From Agarophyton chilense (lineage: Eukaryota; Rhodophyta; Florideophyceae; Gracilariales; Gracilariaceae), in the NCBI GenBank assembly GCA_030374765.1, contig JARGXX010000100.1:372001-436000 (forward strand): DNA of 64,000 bases. The letters are read 5' to 3'. The notes below the pieces were generated by a model. That model did not search any database. It saw nothing but the letters and a program-made list of their open reading frames with translations, and was not told the origin of the DNA. The translations under genes and the position numbers were made by a program. Positions 29,427 through 39,965 of this stretch are shown in pieces; the first letter of the stretch is position 1; each line of letters opens with the position of its first letter.

Positions 29427-30579
29427 CTACGATTTAGATACTATATTTAAAACTTTATGATATGATGCGCTGAAAAACAGACAGCTCTTCATGAAATCTA
29501 GCATGGGCCGCACTGTTTCGCTTTGGAAGCTATTGCGATCGTAATAATGCACTGAAATGTCTCCCTCTTCAACTTCTTCTGCTCCACGGAGTCCACAATA
29601 CCCATGACATGCTCCGGTTCCTCTTGGCACCATTAAACAGAACTGGGAGGCGTCCAGAAGCCATGGTGCTGCATTTCTGTGTACTGAAGCATTCATACGC
29701 TTCAGCTCTTTAAATGTCTTCCAATGAGCATCTCCAAGGCCTCATCCATGTGCACGTATGTTCAACCTCGACGCGTGTCAACCTTTGTCTCGCTGCAATG
29801 AAATTGGACAGCCTTACGATGCTCGATCCGGGCATTCGATCGAAGAGCTCTTCAAATACGAATCTCGAAAGTATATTTCTTACGAAGCCATAGAAGAGAA
29901 ATAGTTTCTGATATTCAAGATGGTTGGATGCGTGTTAAATGAATTTAAAGCAAAACCAAAAAGCTTCAGTGACATCTGTGTGGCCGGTTCTAGACATTAC
30001 TTGGTACCACACGTTTGGCAACCAGGGGCCGAGCAGCATCATTACAATGAAATGCTTCCTATTAGCACCGCTGCACATTTTCTTTTCAATTGTTCGTCGT
30101 AAGACGCCACCAACTTCCATGGGTTGAGGCGCAATACGCTTGCACGTTTTAGCATGCAATACTTTTGAACTTTCTCTTCGCCACTCCTCCGCAGCAGAAG
30201 CCCTAACCACATCCTAAGGAAGTCAGTCGTCACGGACGACACCTGTTTTATGAATATTTATGCGGGCATGCCATAGACTCAAGAAGACAAACGCCGCGCG
30301 TTTCTCGTACTTTCGAGGATTAGCAATTTCTGGCCAGCCGTTTGTCCTGCTTTGATATACAGAGATAAATGGCGACATGTTGTCAAAAGACCAATTACTG
30401 AAAACAATGTTGGAATTGCCAACATCTACAACTGCGTAGCTGTCTTTCTGCAGTTTAGTAGGGTTGAAGGTCTTACATGTTTGTCCCGCTGGATAATTCC
30501 AAGATGCAAAGCACAGTTGGCGTTCTTCATGGTGTAAGGGGAAGGTGGGGTCCGCTGAGACAGTCTCCGAAATGTTCAT
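29427..30579 (-). other. Unidentified coding-like minus-strand segments
   Basis: A minus-strand frame runs from 30579 to 29935, interrupted only by two stops within 30211-30225, and another ORF at 29427-29696 follows in a different frame. The upstream part includes YAVVDVGNSNIVFSNWSF and WPEIANPRKYEKRAAFVFLS, which reads like a globular enzyme, but I do not recognise the family. The stops could sit in a roughly 30-base intron or mark a pseudogene. It lies upstream of, and diverges from, the DUF4419 gene. Confidence 0.3.
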
Positions 30580-31002
30580 TATTTACCTCAGGGTCACGAG
30601 ACTTGACAGGTGAACGCCGAGCAATATGATGTTCAACTCGGGAGGGGTGCTTTGTTCGCCATGGATGAGCTGCCGGTGAGAAAAAAGTTTACTGGACGGG
30701 ACTCCGGTGGCGTTTGCGACGGGGAGCTCAAAAATCGGCGAGGGATATGAAACGACGGATACTTTTTACGATTTGAGTTCGAAGTGCATCACAACACCCC
30801 CTGTTGCACAATTCTTAGTGGTCACGGACAGTATACTGCGCTGGAGAACTATACAGCTGTAACTCTTTTGGTAAACCAATTAGAAGCTCAATACAGGCAG
30901 CGAAGCATGGCGGAACAAGCGTTCTTATAGTGAGCCCTATTCATTACTTAGCAACCAATCCTTCTCAAGTTCATCTTCTGCATCTTCTCATACACTTCAA
31001 AC

Positions 31003-32238
31003 ATGAGCAAGTCCAATGTCACTCTCCATCTTCACCAAGTCCACCCTCGCCATCTAGTCCTGGAAAAAGGGGTCCGGTTCAATGTGCAGACCGTGTCATC
31101 TCTCGGGAGGCCCCTGAAGCTCCAGACCGCCGCGCAGACTGCAGAGTGGGTAGCAAACTGCGCAAGAATGGCTAGCTCAATCGCTTTCGACGAAGAAGAT
31201 ACGAAAGGGCAGGCTCTAAGCTCGGTAAGCGGGAGAAGGATAGACAAATTTGTGAAGATCGAACAGCACAGCGTTCCTGACAACGTTCTTGTGGAAGCCC
31301 ACAGTCGGTCCCTTATGGAGATCTGTCTCGCGGCGTTTGCCAACCACTACCCGCTAACGCTCTCTCCAGACCACATTTGGATCGTCATTGCGTATGGCGC
31401 TGCGAAGCATATCAACAAGAACGCGGAGGCGCTTCGTGAGCGCTTTGTATCGTTTGAAGGGAAAAAAGCTTTGATCATTGAAAAGGATGACGCTGTTATG
31501 GGCCATGTTCCCGTTCGTGAATGGGAATCGGACGTGTTTGAAGAGTTCAGCAAGCAGATAAGGACGCACATCGGCGACAGTACACATCAGTTGTTCGCGG
31601 CGCCGTTCAGCACAACTTCCAGTGCAGAAATGACTGCGGCCGCGATCACTCTTATGGCTGCAACCAAGGATTACTTCACGTTTGAGATGACAACGGGGTG
31701 CGGCATTCCTTCGATTGAGCTGGAAGGAACGCTTGACGACTGGATGGAGCTTCGGAAACGAGCCGCGAAGCTTGGTGAACTGCTTTTGCCCGACTTTGCT
31801 GAAAAGTGGCTTACGAACTTGCTACCTGTACTGGATGAGTTCGTGTCTGCGTACAAGGGCGCAGTCAATCATGCGTTCTGGCAACGCATGGTGAAAAAAT
31901 ATTCAAGTGGCATGAGCGGAGCAACGCCTGTTTTGAGCGGATGGATCAACAATCTCTATCCCTACCTTGCTAATGGTAGAATAAATCGACATATGAAGTC
32001 TTGGGTGTCCACTTCGCAGCATTGCGGTCCAAACCCAAAGGAGTTTCCGCAAATCGTTTCGACCGTGGCTGTGAAATGGCGCTACTTCGGATCAGAATTT
32101 CCTTTGCGGTTTCATGCCGGATATCTTGGAATGAGTCAAGATCAAAGTACGCTTGCCTTGCGCCCTTACATTGGATGGGTTGTATCTCACGACAAACAAA
32201 ATAAAAGTGAACTAGAAGCTGTGAATGGAAGAGAATAG
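31003..32238 (+). CDS. DUF4419 family protein
   Basis: Intact 411-residue ORF. Matches the DUF4419 pattern: SLMEICLAAFANHYPLTLSP and DHIWIVIAYGAAKHINKNAE followed by an LRERFVSFEGK block near residues 105-155; W-x(4)-F around residues 170-180; an FSTTSSAEMTAA block near 205; GIPSIELEGTLDDWMELRKR near 235-255; FW and GWINNLYPYL near 285-320; and a C-terminal FHAGYLGM and IGW. The function of the family is unknown and no catalytic residues are established; it is expanded in fungi and occurs in some other eukaryotes. No signal peptide, so probably intracellular. No intron, no disruption. The first ATG (31003) was taken as start; the 80 residues before the domain are divergent. Confidence 0.85.
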   Translation: MSKSNVTLHLHQVHPRHLVLEKGVRFNVQTVSSLGRPLKLQTAAQTAEWVANCARMASSIAFDEEDTKGQALSSVSGRRIDKFVKIEQHSVPDNVLVEAHSRSLMEICLAAFANHYPLTLSPDHIWIVIAYGAAKHINKNAEALRERFVSFEGKKALIIEKDDAVMGHVPVREWESDVFEEFSKQIRTHIGDSTHQLFAAPFSTTSSAEMTAAAITLMAATKDYFTFEMTTGCGIPSIELEGTLDDWMELRKRAAKLGELLLPDFAEKWLTNLLPVLDEFVSAYKGAVNHAFWQRMVKKYSSGMSGATPVLSGWINNLYPYLANGRINRHMKSWVSTSQHCGPNPKEFPQIVSTVAVKWRYFGSEFPLRFHAGYLGMSQDQSTLALRPYIGWVVSHDKQNKSELEAVNGRE

Positions 32239-33049
32239 AACATGCTCGTTCATACACCTTGCGCTTAATGTATCCAGTTAAACCGGAATAGGAAAACGCA
32301 TGTTCTTATTGCTTTGAGAGTGTTAACCGATCGAAACACGTTGCGAAAGTTCTGAACATTTCAACAAAAGAGCTCTTGTGTAGAACACGCTTACGTATGC
32401 AGTGGTATACTTCCTACTCGTTGATCACTGGTCCAGCGCGAGAGAGGTGACCGAGTAGGAGACCTCAGAATCAACTGACGTCATCAATATATGTACTATT
32501 GCCCTGTTACTTCAAAATCATCGTTGAAGCAATTACGAAGTTAACAACGTGGATGATATTGTTCATTCGAAAAGACGGTAGCTACGCAAGTACTCGGTCG
32601 CATGCAAAAACGTAAGTAGTTTTTATTAGTCTACAAGGAACCCATGGCCTTTGGAAGTCAACAGCGCTCCGCGCCGCGGCGAAATGTGGGAAAGTAGCCT
32701 CTTTCAATAATAATAGTGAAAATGTAACGTGTTTTGGGCGTGCAAACTTTCTAAATGTAAATGATTTCAAATGTTATTGTTAGCCTTGCAGAGTGCGGCT
32801 CTGTAGTCAAAACGTATGCACAGTGCAAGGTGCTTATTCTTTCGCATGGAATTAAATTGGATTGCCTCTTAACTTCCTCAAATCTTTTTCAATCTACTAC
32901 AATCCGGCAATCCTTGACATAAGTAGTAGTTTCATACTAGTGTCTAGAGGGTATGTTTTCTTTTGAAAAACCCCACTTTCAAAAGAAAGTACGATGTATT
33001 TTGGTGGAACATGTGTTTCCAAAATCGCTATTTTAGACACATTGTAGTG
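32239..33049. other. No recognisable gene
   Basis: Downstream flank of the DUF4419 gene and upstream flank of element 2. Short ORFs only. No repeat recognised before the diverged LTR. Confidence 0.45.
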
Positions 33050-33285
33050 CCAATAGTACCTAATCCTCGAAAAGTCTGCACTACAAAACAAAGGTCTTTC
33101 GTTTTTTATTCATTGATTCAATAAAGTATGTAAACATTTCTAGATCTGGGTAATCTTCAAGGAGCTATATACAATCTGCTTTTGGGGAAGAACGGTGAGT
33201 CAGAAGGTCATCTGACTACACGGACGCCAGGGCATCCGAGTTGTCTAAGAAACATAGCTACAGTTTTTACCCAGCTCAATACTTA
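33050..33285 (+). repeat. Element 2 5' LTR (diverged)
   Basis: The last 100 bases (about 33185-33285) align with 46800-46891, including the shared block CGAGTTGTCTAAGAAACATA; further upstream the similarity fades. A TATA-like CTATATAC lies near 33165-33172. The start is approximate. Confidence 0.65.
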
Positions 33286-33299
33286 GTGATGGGTTCAGC
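33286..33299 (+). promoter_or_regulatory. Element 2 primer-binding site with gag ATG
   Basis: GTGATGGGTTCAGC compares with the intact form GTTATGGGCCCAGC seen in element 3, complementary to initiator tRNA-Met anticodon arm, with three changes. The gag ATG is at 33289-33291 inside it. Confidence 0.6.
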
Positions 33300-33921
33300 A
33301 CCAGCCTCATCCTTCGGCACGCCCAACCGTCCACGTTTTTCTTAAGAACTTTAAAACGTCCCATATAGTGACGGCAAAGGCAACCAGGAAGACTTGGCAA
33401 AGTCTGTGGCACTATGGACTTCGTTTCATGAGATATTGCCCGACTCAAGTTCAAACAAGATAGCTGTGGTATTCCAATGAAGACTGTAGGGGTCTCCGTG
33501 CATTGGGTATCCACAGAAACAACGGCAAAGAGCGGGTGTCGCCTTGCGAGCGAAAGTTCTTAGATAAGAAGGGAGTGTGCCGAAATCAACAAGGTGTTCA
33601 TGGACAATGAGAATAATACATGTTTTCACGAGTCGGATGTCCGGAGACCACGGTACGTAATTCCCACGAGATCGGCTCGACAACAGTTGTGGCAGCCTTC
33701 ATTCTTTTGGCAAACTCAGCTGTCGACAATGGACAGCGTGTCTCGGTGCTTGCAGCGTAATCAACGACCAGCACCTTGACTGTTGCGATGACGACAACGG
33801 ATTACCTGAACACAGTGTCGTATGAAAAATTCGCGTCTATCCTTCGCCAGTAGGATGAAGTCTCTCATGCACAATCAACCGGTTCCCCGAAGCCGCTTCT
33901 GATCGCTTCTGAAGTGCAATG
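33289..33921 (+). pseudogene. Element 2 gag, 5' part
   Basis: Translation begins MGSAPASSF and retains scattered gag landmarks: SVALWTSFHEILPDSSSNKI near the start and VAAFILLANSAVDNGQRVSV plus DYLNTVSYEKFASILRQ near the end, matching gag of elements 3 and 5. Several stops and frame changes interrupt it. The gag is cut at 33921 by the insertion; the zinc-knuckle part resumes after 43143. Confidence 0.75.
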
Positions 33922-34802
33922 CCCTTCAAGGGGGGTTTCTTCCCAGGACGTAGAGATTTCGCTCGCTTGAGGACTACCTTGGTCTATGACAAGCTATTCC
34001 GCTATTGCGTGCCGACGGCCGGTTACGACCGGACGTGCACACTGGTAGAACACGTGGACTGCACGGATGCCGACGCTCGAGTGCAAGGCGTGCCAGACGT
34101 GGCCCGGATTCTAACTAATGGTTAGTATTATTTAGTAATTTTCAGTATTTATTTAGCTACGCTATCGCTATTTAGTGTCTATTTTCGGGCCCGCACCAAC
34201 AGTTAGGGGCCGCGCGCCACACTATTTAGAAGGATGAGCACTGCTCATCAGTAAACACCCTCTTGGGAGATCCCAAGGAGGGAGTCCTGGCTCTGAACTC
34301 TTCGCCTTCCGCGTGTCTTCACCGCATACGGCGTGAGCGCCCGTTGCACGTTAGTTCATCCACCCCTCTGTCGACCAGATTGATACCACCACCAAGGGTT
34401 CATATTTAATCGCCGACACTTGTCGTATTCTCGCCCCTGTATAGGGTTTCGCCCACGTTTTCCACTTGTTCTCCTTTTTGGCTCTCGTGAGTGGCCGCCC
34501 CACTCACCCCGCTCTTCCAGCCCATACGAGTGTTTCCTCGCTTCTTTTCCGACAATCGCCGTGGTACCGCTCCGCCTAGGATTGGTCACACCCCGTAATG
34601 TGCCGTGATCACGTAAACACTCTAGGAATATCCCGCCGGATTGGCCTCGGTCTTACACCCGACTTCGTCATGCCTTTCCAGAGTGGCTCTGTTTCTGTGC
34701 TCCGCTGGGACGCGTCTCCTCCGCCTGAGGCGTGTCTCTCAAGAGAGGAAAATCCCGAACATCTTCGTGGTATCTCCGCTCCAAGCGTTTTCCTACATCT
34801 TC
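33922..34802. mobile_element. Unclassified 881-bp insertion between element 2 gag and gypsy LTR
   Basis: This DNA belongs neither to element 2 gag nor to the gypsy LTR starting at 34808. It is flanked by CAATG (33917-33921) and TAATG (34803-34807), which fits a second insertion at the edge of the gypsy element with a near-perfect 5-bp duplication. It has a TTTAG-rich stretch near 34125-34170 and CTCTTGGGAGATCCC-like inverted repeats near 34260. No protein domain; perhaps a solo LTR, although it lacks TG...CA ends. Confidence 0.4.
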
Positions 34803-34807
34803 TAATG

Positions 34808-35730
34808 TGTGGAGCAAAACCCGGCGACGGGAAGTGCTCTCAAGGTGTTCGAAGCCTTGCTCCCTGGGGGAGGCAGACTCAGAGACAGAGCCCTCCGTTC
34901 CACCCGTAGTGTGGGGTGTAACTCCCACGGGGGATTCCGGCAGTACCGACGAAGGTGAGGGGTAGAAACCGTTGTGTCGGGAATGGGTATGGGTATCCCA
35001 AAGAATGGGGGAAAATCCGGCGAAGAGGAAAAACGGGGCGAGGGTCGGGCACTAACAGGCACCGGACCCGAGAACCAGAAAAGGGGCGAAACAACAAAAG
35101 AAACCCAATACAGGGGCGAAAACCTGTCCTCGAAAGGAAACACAAAAAGCACGCAACAAGTAAGCAGAACCCCCACGGGGTATCGTGCACGCAGGTCGTC
35201 TGAGCGGTCCCAAAGGGGTGGTTGCACGGAACCCAAACGTGGGCACTCTCCAAGTGGAGTCGTGTCCCTACGCAGGCGTTGCTAACCAGAGCCCGTTCCG
35301 GGTTGTAAGGCCGAAACTATGGCGACGAAGAACCTCTAAAGGTATCGAAGACCAACCTTGGTTCCCATTTACTCTGAGCTTCGGACTGCCAGATCTCGCC
35401 TCCCTAAGTAGGGCCCACTAACTAAACTCTACTAATTACAGTAGTGCACACCTGCTCAGGGCCATACACGTGGAGATCCCACTGTCAGGGCCCAAAAGTC
35501 CAACGTTCTAACAAATATTCGAAAATCGGTGCCGAAATTAAGCCACGTGTATCACGGGGCCAATCCAACCATAGGCCATCCGAATCTTCCCTTCATAGGC
35601 GAACTCTAACCAGAAAACAGTGCCACCTCAGCACACCTTAGAGGGGATCATAGTCATAACCCTCGGAGGGTTCAACCCTCATTCTAGGAGTTGCATCTTC
35701 AACTATCCCCTAACTGGGCGCTTCTCTACA
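34808..35730 (-). repeat. Gypsy 3' LTR
   Basis: 923 bases, TGTAGAG to GCTCCACA on the minus strand, i.e. canonical TG...CA ends. Matches 42220-43142 with few substitutions (for example 35721 and 35723). It follows the polypurine tract at 35731-35743. Confidence 0.92.
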
Positions 35731-35743
35731 TCTCCCTCTCCTT
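35731..35743 (-). other. Gypsy polypurine tract
   Basis: AAGGAGAGGGAGA on the minus strand lies directly before the TG of the 3' LTR; the expected primer for plus-strand synthesis. Confidence 0.85.
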
Positions 35744-36531
35744 AAGACGAGGAAGAACATTCCGAGCCGCGGGTGTCTCGCTTTCCGGTCACTGTATATA
35801 CTTCTCTCTCAATGGGGTCCTTCACCACTTCTGAGGATCGCCATAAAACCGGCACATCGGTACAACTTTCTTCTACTCCTCCGACTTTCGGCGATAAGCA
35901 ACTTCTCGCAACAGCAGTCTCAACCAGCCCTCTCAAGGGAATGAACCCATACGTCCTCAACCCACTCTCGGGGCCGTCGGCCTCCGCGCCGGCGGACAAC
36001 GAAGCTCCCCAGCAGGGTGGATATTTCTCCGGTTTGGATGCGGCTCCGTCAGGTACCGAACCTTCCGCCTCGGCATGCCATCAGGGTCAGAATCCCAACG
36101 GTGGGGCGGGTCCCTCCTCGGGCTTTCTGTAGTTCCGCCTTCGGGCAATTGTAGAGCCCATAGCTTGGCGACAATAGTAAACTTCTGATATTTGCATAAC
36201 TTCTTTTCTTCTTCCTTCCTAGGATCTTAACTTCTACTTCTTTTCTTCTTCCTTCTTAGGATCTTCTTCATCTTCGTCTTCATCTTCTTCCCCTCCTAGG
36301 GTCCAATCTTCTTCTTAATCTTCTTCTTCACTTCGTGGGTCTTCTTTTCCTTTTTCATCATAAACTGTCCCGATAACCGGTGCTGTGTTCCCCGGTTAAC
36401 GGCGCTAGGCCGAGGGCCAGTAGACATTCCCTCTCAATACGTGTTCTTCGGGATACTCTCCTTAATTCCTCATCAGAGGTCCAACCTCTTCCTCACTTCG
36501 AGGTCCCATCCACACCAGTTCGCGTGGTGGC
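35744..36531 (-). other. Gypsy 3' untranslated region
   Basis: Non-coding part of the gypsy element between chromodomain and polypurine tract. A plus-strand ORF of 119 residues at 35773-36132 is antisense to the element and has no domain; I consider it chance. A purine/pyrimidine-biased tract lies within. Confidence 0.5.
36186..36360. repeat. CTT/CTTC-rich low-complexity tract
   Basis: On the plus strand imperfect TTCTTC/CTTCCT units repeat over about 175 bases, with a near-duplicate block containing CTAGGATCTTAACTTC and TTAGGATCTTC. On the element's coding strand this is a GAAGAA-rich purine stretch, possibly a relic internal polypurine tract or the coding of an acidic tail. Confidence 0.6.
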
Positions 36532-36822
36532 TTACCCGACTTGGGCACGATCCAGATTTGGAGGCAAGGTTACCCGAGCGCGTCGGTGATAGGATAAAAC
36601 CTTAGACCTCGGAAGGTGCTCAATGGGTTCCACGGTATCCTCATCAAGCGAGAGTCCGTACCATCGGACTTGGTAGCGAACTTCTCCCTCGGGGTTGTAG
36701 ATGTGACGCACGATGCGATCGATAACGAATTCCTGCGGGTACAGTTTTCCCTGTTCGGGCTTCTCTTCCATCTTGGAACGCTCTAGTTCCCTTGAGGGTG
36801 TCAACGTAGGGTCTAGACACAC
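36532..36822 (-). pseudogene. Gypsy chromodomain fragment
   Basis: 96-residue minus-strand ORF with the chromodomain signature: YPQEFVIDRIVRHIYNPEGE, RYQVRWYGLSLDEDTVEPIE and an SKVLSYHRR end. Aromatic-cage positions appear as V/I, W and Y near the expected places. In chromoviruses this domain ends the integrase and guides insertion to particular chromatin. Here the integrase before it is missing or unrecognisable: upstream only a short degenerate stretch resembling the integrase C-terminal barrel remains. The ORF has no own start that I trust. Confidence 0.75.
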
Positions 36823-37325
36823 CCCGGTGGGTTCTTTTCCGTGTTGCGAGCGGGTCTCAGCACTTTGTCCAAACGGCTCCGAGTGGCCTGTGGGCTACGT
36901 TGTAACTTCCGTCTACGGAGTCAACACGGCCCAATTTTAAGTTCTTCTTAAAGCTGAGATCTTCTCGGTAACAACAGTGTTCTTAGATTCCGTGTTGGTT
37001 GAGAAACCGCGACGCGGTAGCGTCTCCAATCTCAGGGGGGTAAGACTTCAACGTCAACCCGAGCTACGGAGACGAAGGTTGCTCCCGTCCAACGCGCCGT
37101 GCGACGGAGGCGGTTTGCGCGACGGTTGGTCGTCAGAGCCTTTTGATTGGCTCGGTGCCATTCGACGTGTGCCACACAAATGCGCGGGCGCCCCGTGTGG
37201 GGTGACCGTTCCTTGTGCGGGAAAATCTGCATATGCGGATGTGAGGTGGCGCTTTCGACACGCGCTAGCACTCTCCTGAGCTGCCCCCGACGGGTCTCAC
37301 TCATTTCTTTCCCATTCCTGAGGGT
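36823..37325 (-). other. Remnant where integrase should be
   Basis: Between RNase H and chromodomain only 503 bases remain. Minus-strand translation shows no HHCC or DDE motif and contains stops; a short segment KLGRVDSVDGSYNVAHRPLG vaguely resembles the barrel after the integrase core. A large internal deletion is the simplest reading. Confidence 0.5.
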
Positions 37326-39965
37326 TCAAGTGTCTCCATAGGAGTTCCTATTCCCATTCCATAACGGAGAGCCAAATTTGGTCAACCTCGTCGTCGAGGC
37401 ATGGGAAGTCATCGTCCTCGTAGGGTCCGTTTCCGTTGTGGTTTCCAAGCGGGATAGTGCATCAGCCTGAGTGTTGAGCTTCCCTTTCTTGTACAGGATC
37501 TCAAAGTCGAATTCCGACAGTCGGAGACGCCAGCGCATAAGGCGGCCCGAGGGTTCGGAGATCTCCAGGAGCCAACGCAAGCATGCGTGGTCCGTATGGA
37601 CTTTGAGACGAGTACCCATCAGATAGAGGCGAAGTGTAGCTAAGGCCCACACAACGGCTAAACGTTCTTTCTCGGAGACCGAGTAGTTCCTTTCATGGAC
37701 ATTCAGGGAACGTGACCAGTACCCAATAGAGTGACGTTCACCATCCTCAGACGATTGGAACAGTGCACACCCTACTTGGTTTGCACTAGCATCGGTGTCC
37801 ACTTCGTAAGGGAGCCCAGGATTGGGTAGAGCCAAGATTGGCGGTGATGTTACGGCATTCACCAGTGCCGTGAAGGCAGACGCTTCCGCGTCGCCAAAAG
37901 GTTCCAGTTCAACTGGTTGTCCCTTCGTGAGGGGCCTGTTGAGGGGGGTGGCAATATCCGCAAAGTTCGGAACGAATCGGCGATACACGTTGCACAGACC
38001 TAAGAAGGATCGCAACTCCGTTTGAGTTTTTGGGTGTTTTGCTTCCTTCAAGGATTTCACTCGTTCTTCATCGATTGAAAGCTGTCCGGGACGGATGATA
38101 TGACCCAGGTACTTAACCAAATCGGTGAAAAACTTGCACTTCTTGAGTTTCAAGGTGATTCCCGCGTCACGGAGTATCTTCATTACGTCCCTGACGTGTT
38201 CGAGGTGGTCATCCAGGTTGTTGGAGAAGACAATAATGTCGTCTAAATACACTAGACACGTCCTCCACTTGAAGGGAGCCAACAGAATGTCTATCGCCCG
38301 TTGAAACGTTGCGGGGGCATTTGTCAACCCAAAAGGCATCCTCCGGAATCGGAAAAGTCCTTGATGACACACGAAAGCCGTTTTGTCTCGATCTTCCTCC
38401 CTAACAGGGACTTGCCAGTAGCCCGAATGGGCGTCGAGGGTAGAGAAAACAGTAGCGCTCCCAAGGGAGTCGATGTATTCGTCCATCCGAGGGATCGGGT
38501 ACACATCCTTAATGGTTACCTCGTTCAGGCGTCTGTAATCGATGCAGAAACGCCACGATCCATCCGGTTTCGGAACTAACACCACTGGTGAGGCCCAAGC
38601 GGACTGGGCAGGTTCAATTACGCCCGCTTTAAGCATCTTCTCCACCTGAGATTTATCCTCTTCCCGAGCTTTCGGTCCAGCCCTGTAAGGGTGTTGGACA
38701 ATAGGCCGAGTGTTCGGTAACAAGTCGATGCGATGTTCTGTAATCCCAATAGTTCGAATGGAACCATCCCACATGGGGGTAAATTCACGAAGCATGTGCC
38801 TCAGCTTCTCCCGATGAGATGCGGGTACATGGTTGAGATCCCATTTCTCCAATTTCTGAACAGGATCCGTCTGTTCTGCTCCTGTGATAGGGGCCGTAAC
38901 CTCCTGAGGTTTAAAGTGTTCAGCGTGTGGAGCTGCAGTCGTATGCTCACCGTCTTCCGCGATTTCGGCAGTGTCCTCCCCCTCCTTAGGGTCCGCCACA
39001 CCAAGGACCTCTGCGATAGAGATATTTGTAGGTACGACCGCATGCGGGTGTGGAAGAACAGAACCCAGGATCTGGTGTTTGACCAAATGCTGCGTGGTCT
39101 TTCCAAAGTTGGCTACCAAAACCTTGAAAGGTTTATCCGGTTCCGTGGAGACAACCCCATTCGCAAGGGCGAGTTGACGCCGCGTATACAGAGACGGGTT
39201 CGGTTGTACCACATGCACACCAATTTGCTTGGTAACAACTGTGACCCAAACCTGGGTTTCTGGCGGGATAGCCACTGACTTCGCAACCTTTACCCGTGTA
39301 GACACCGGGTCCTTCTTCACAGATTCCTGCGCGACAGGGAGAGGAACGCGTGTTCGCGCTGCTCCCTGTAAGGGTTTACGAACGATTGGGATCGTAGACC
39401 CGTCTTCGAGTTCCACAGTTCTATGCCGAGGACGAATGGCTTCCACGAAGCGGTCGCAAAAGTCACAACCCAGTATGACTGGTGCTGCAAGTGACTTGCA
39501 TACAATAAACTCTAGCTGAACGAGATAGGAGCCTAACCTCACCATGAGGGAAATTGTACCCAGTGTCCGTAGCGGGTTGTTGTTCGCATCGGCGATATCC
39601 AAATGTGGACCGGTACGAACTTGAACCCGGAGCAGCGGGGGTGACAATTCAACATGAATTAAGTTAGGAGCGGCTCCTGTATCCAGGACAGATATTTGAT
39701 GAACCATAAACTGGTTGGACAGGTCGAAGTCGGCGAACACTTTATAATTCCGCTTGGCCATTACCATAACTCGATCCGGAATACGGAGATTACGGGACCG
39801 TATCCACGGGCGACGGAGGACACTAAAGTATCCCGAGTTAACGTCGGTGTCACCCGTTCTCCTTGAAAGGATAGTCACAGCTGGGGAGCGAAGCTGGAGC
39901 GTCTCGGGCGTTTTCAACTCCGGCTTAGAAGACGCCCCTCCCGCAGGGGAGACTCCCAAGTTTAG
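37326..39965 (-). CDS. Gypsy Pol: protease, reverse transcriptase, RNase H
   Basis: About 880 residues, uninterrupted. Domains in order: aspartic protease with VLDTGAAPN near residue 93 and VILGCDF near 170; reverse transcriptase with RFCIDYRRLN, STLDAHSGYWQ, MPFGLTNAPATFQ and the catalytic YLDD in VYLDDIIVFSN; RNase H with EVDTDAS, EKERLAVVW, VHTDHACL and ADALSRL. It ends shortly after RNase H without an integrase. It has no credible own ATG: the frame starts as -1 relative to gag, so it is probably translated by ribosomal frameshifting as Gag-Pol. All visible catalytic residues are present, so these enzymes may be functional. Confidence 0.92.
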   Translation of the reverse strand, partial: LNLGVSPAGGASSKPELKTPETLQLRSPAVTILSRRTGDTDVNSGYFSVLRRPWIRSRNLRIPDRVMVMAKRNYKVFADFDLSNQFMVHQISVLDTGAAPNLIHVELSPPLLRVQVRTGPHLDIADANNNPLRTLGTISLMVRLGSYLVQLEFIVCKSLAAPVILGCDFCDRFVEAIRPRHRTVELEDGSTIPIVRKPLQGAARTRVPLPVAQESVKKDPVSTRVKVAKSVAIPPETQVWVTVVTKQIGVHVVQPNPSLYTRRQLALANGVVSTEPDKPFKVLVANFGKTTQHLVKHQILGSVLPHPHAVVPTNISIAEVLGVADPKEGEDTAEIAEDGEHTTAAPHAEHFKPQEVTAPITGAEQTDPVQKLEKWDLNHVPASHREKLRHMLREFTPMWDGSIRTIGITEHRIDLLPNTRPIVQHPYRAGPKAREEDKSQVEKMLKAGVIEPAQSAWASPVVLVPKPDGSWRFCIDYRRLNEVTIKDVYPIPRMDEYIDSLGSATVFSTLDAHSGYWQVPVREEDRDKTAFVCHQGLFRFRRMPFGLTNAPATFQRAIDILLAPFKWRTCLVYLDDIIVFSNNLDDHLEHVRDVMKILRDAGITLKLKKCKFFTDLVKYLGHIIRPGQLSIDEERVKSLKEAKHPKTQTELRSFLGLCNVYRRFVPNFADIATPLNRPLTKGQPVELEPFGDAEASAFTALVNAVTSPPILALPNPGLPYEVDTDASANQVGCALFQSSEDGERHSIGYWSRSLNVHERNYSVSEKERLAVVWALATLRLYLMGTRLKVHTDHACLRWLLEISEPSGRLMRWRLRLSEFDFEILYKKGKLNTQADALSRLETTTETDPTRTMTSHASTTRLTKFGSPLWNGNRNSYGDT

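Noticed and set aside
34802-35285. Several ORFs over 80 residues on both strands of the gypsy LTR, repeated at 42202-42697
   Set aside because: They lie inside duplicated LTR sequence, overlap each other on both strands and have no domain; the repetition only reflects the two LTR copies.
35773-36132. 119-residue plus-strand ORF as an antisense accessory gene of the gypsy element
   Set aside because: No start context, no domain, located in the untranslated 3' part of the element; plausible by chance in GC-rich DNA.
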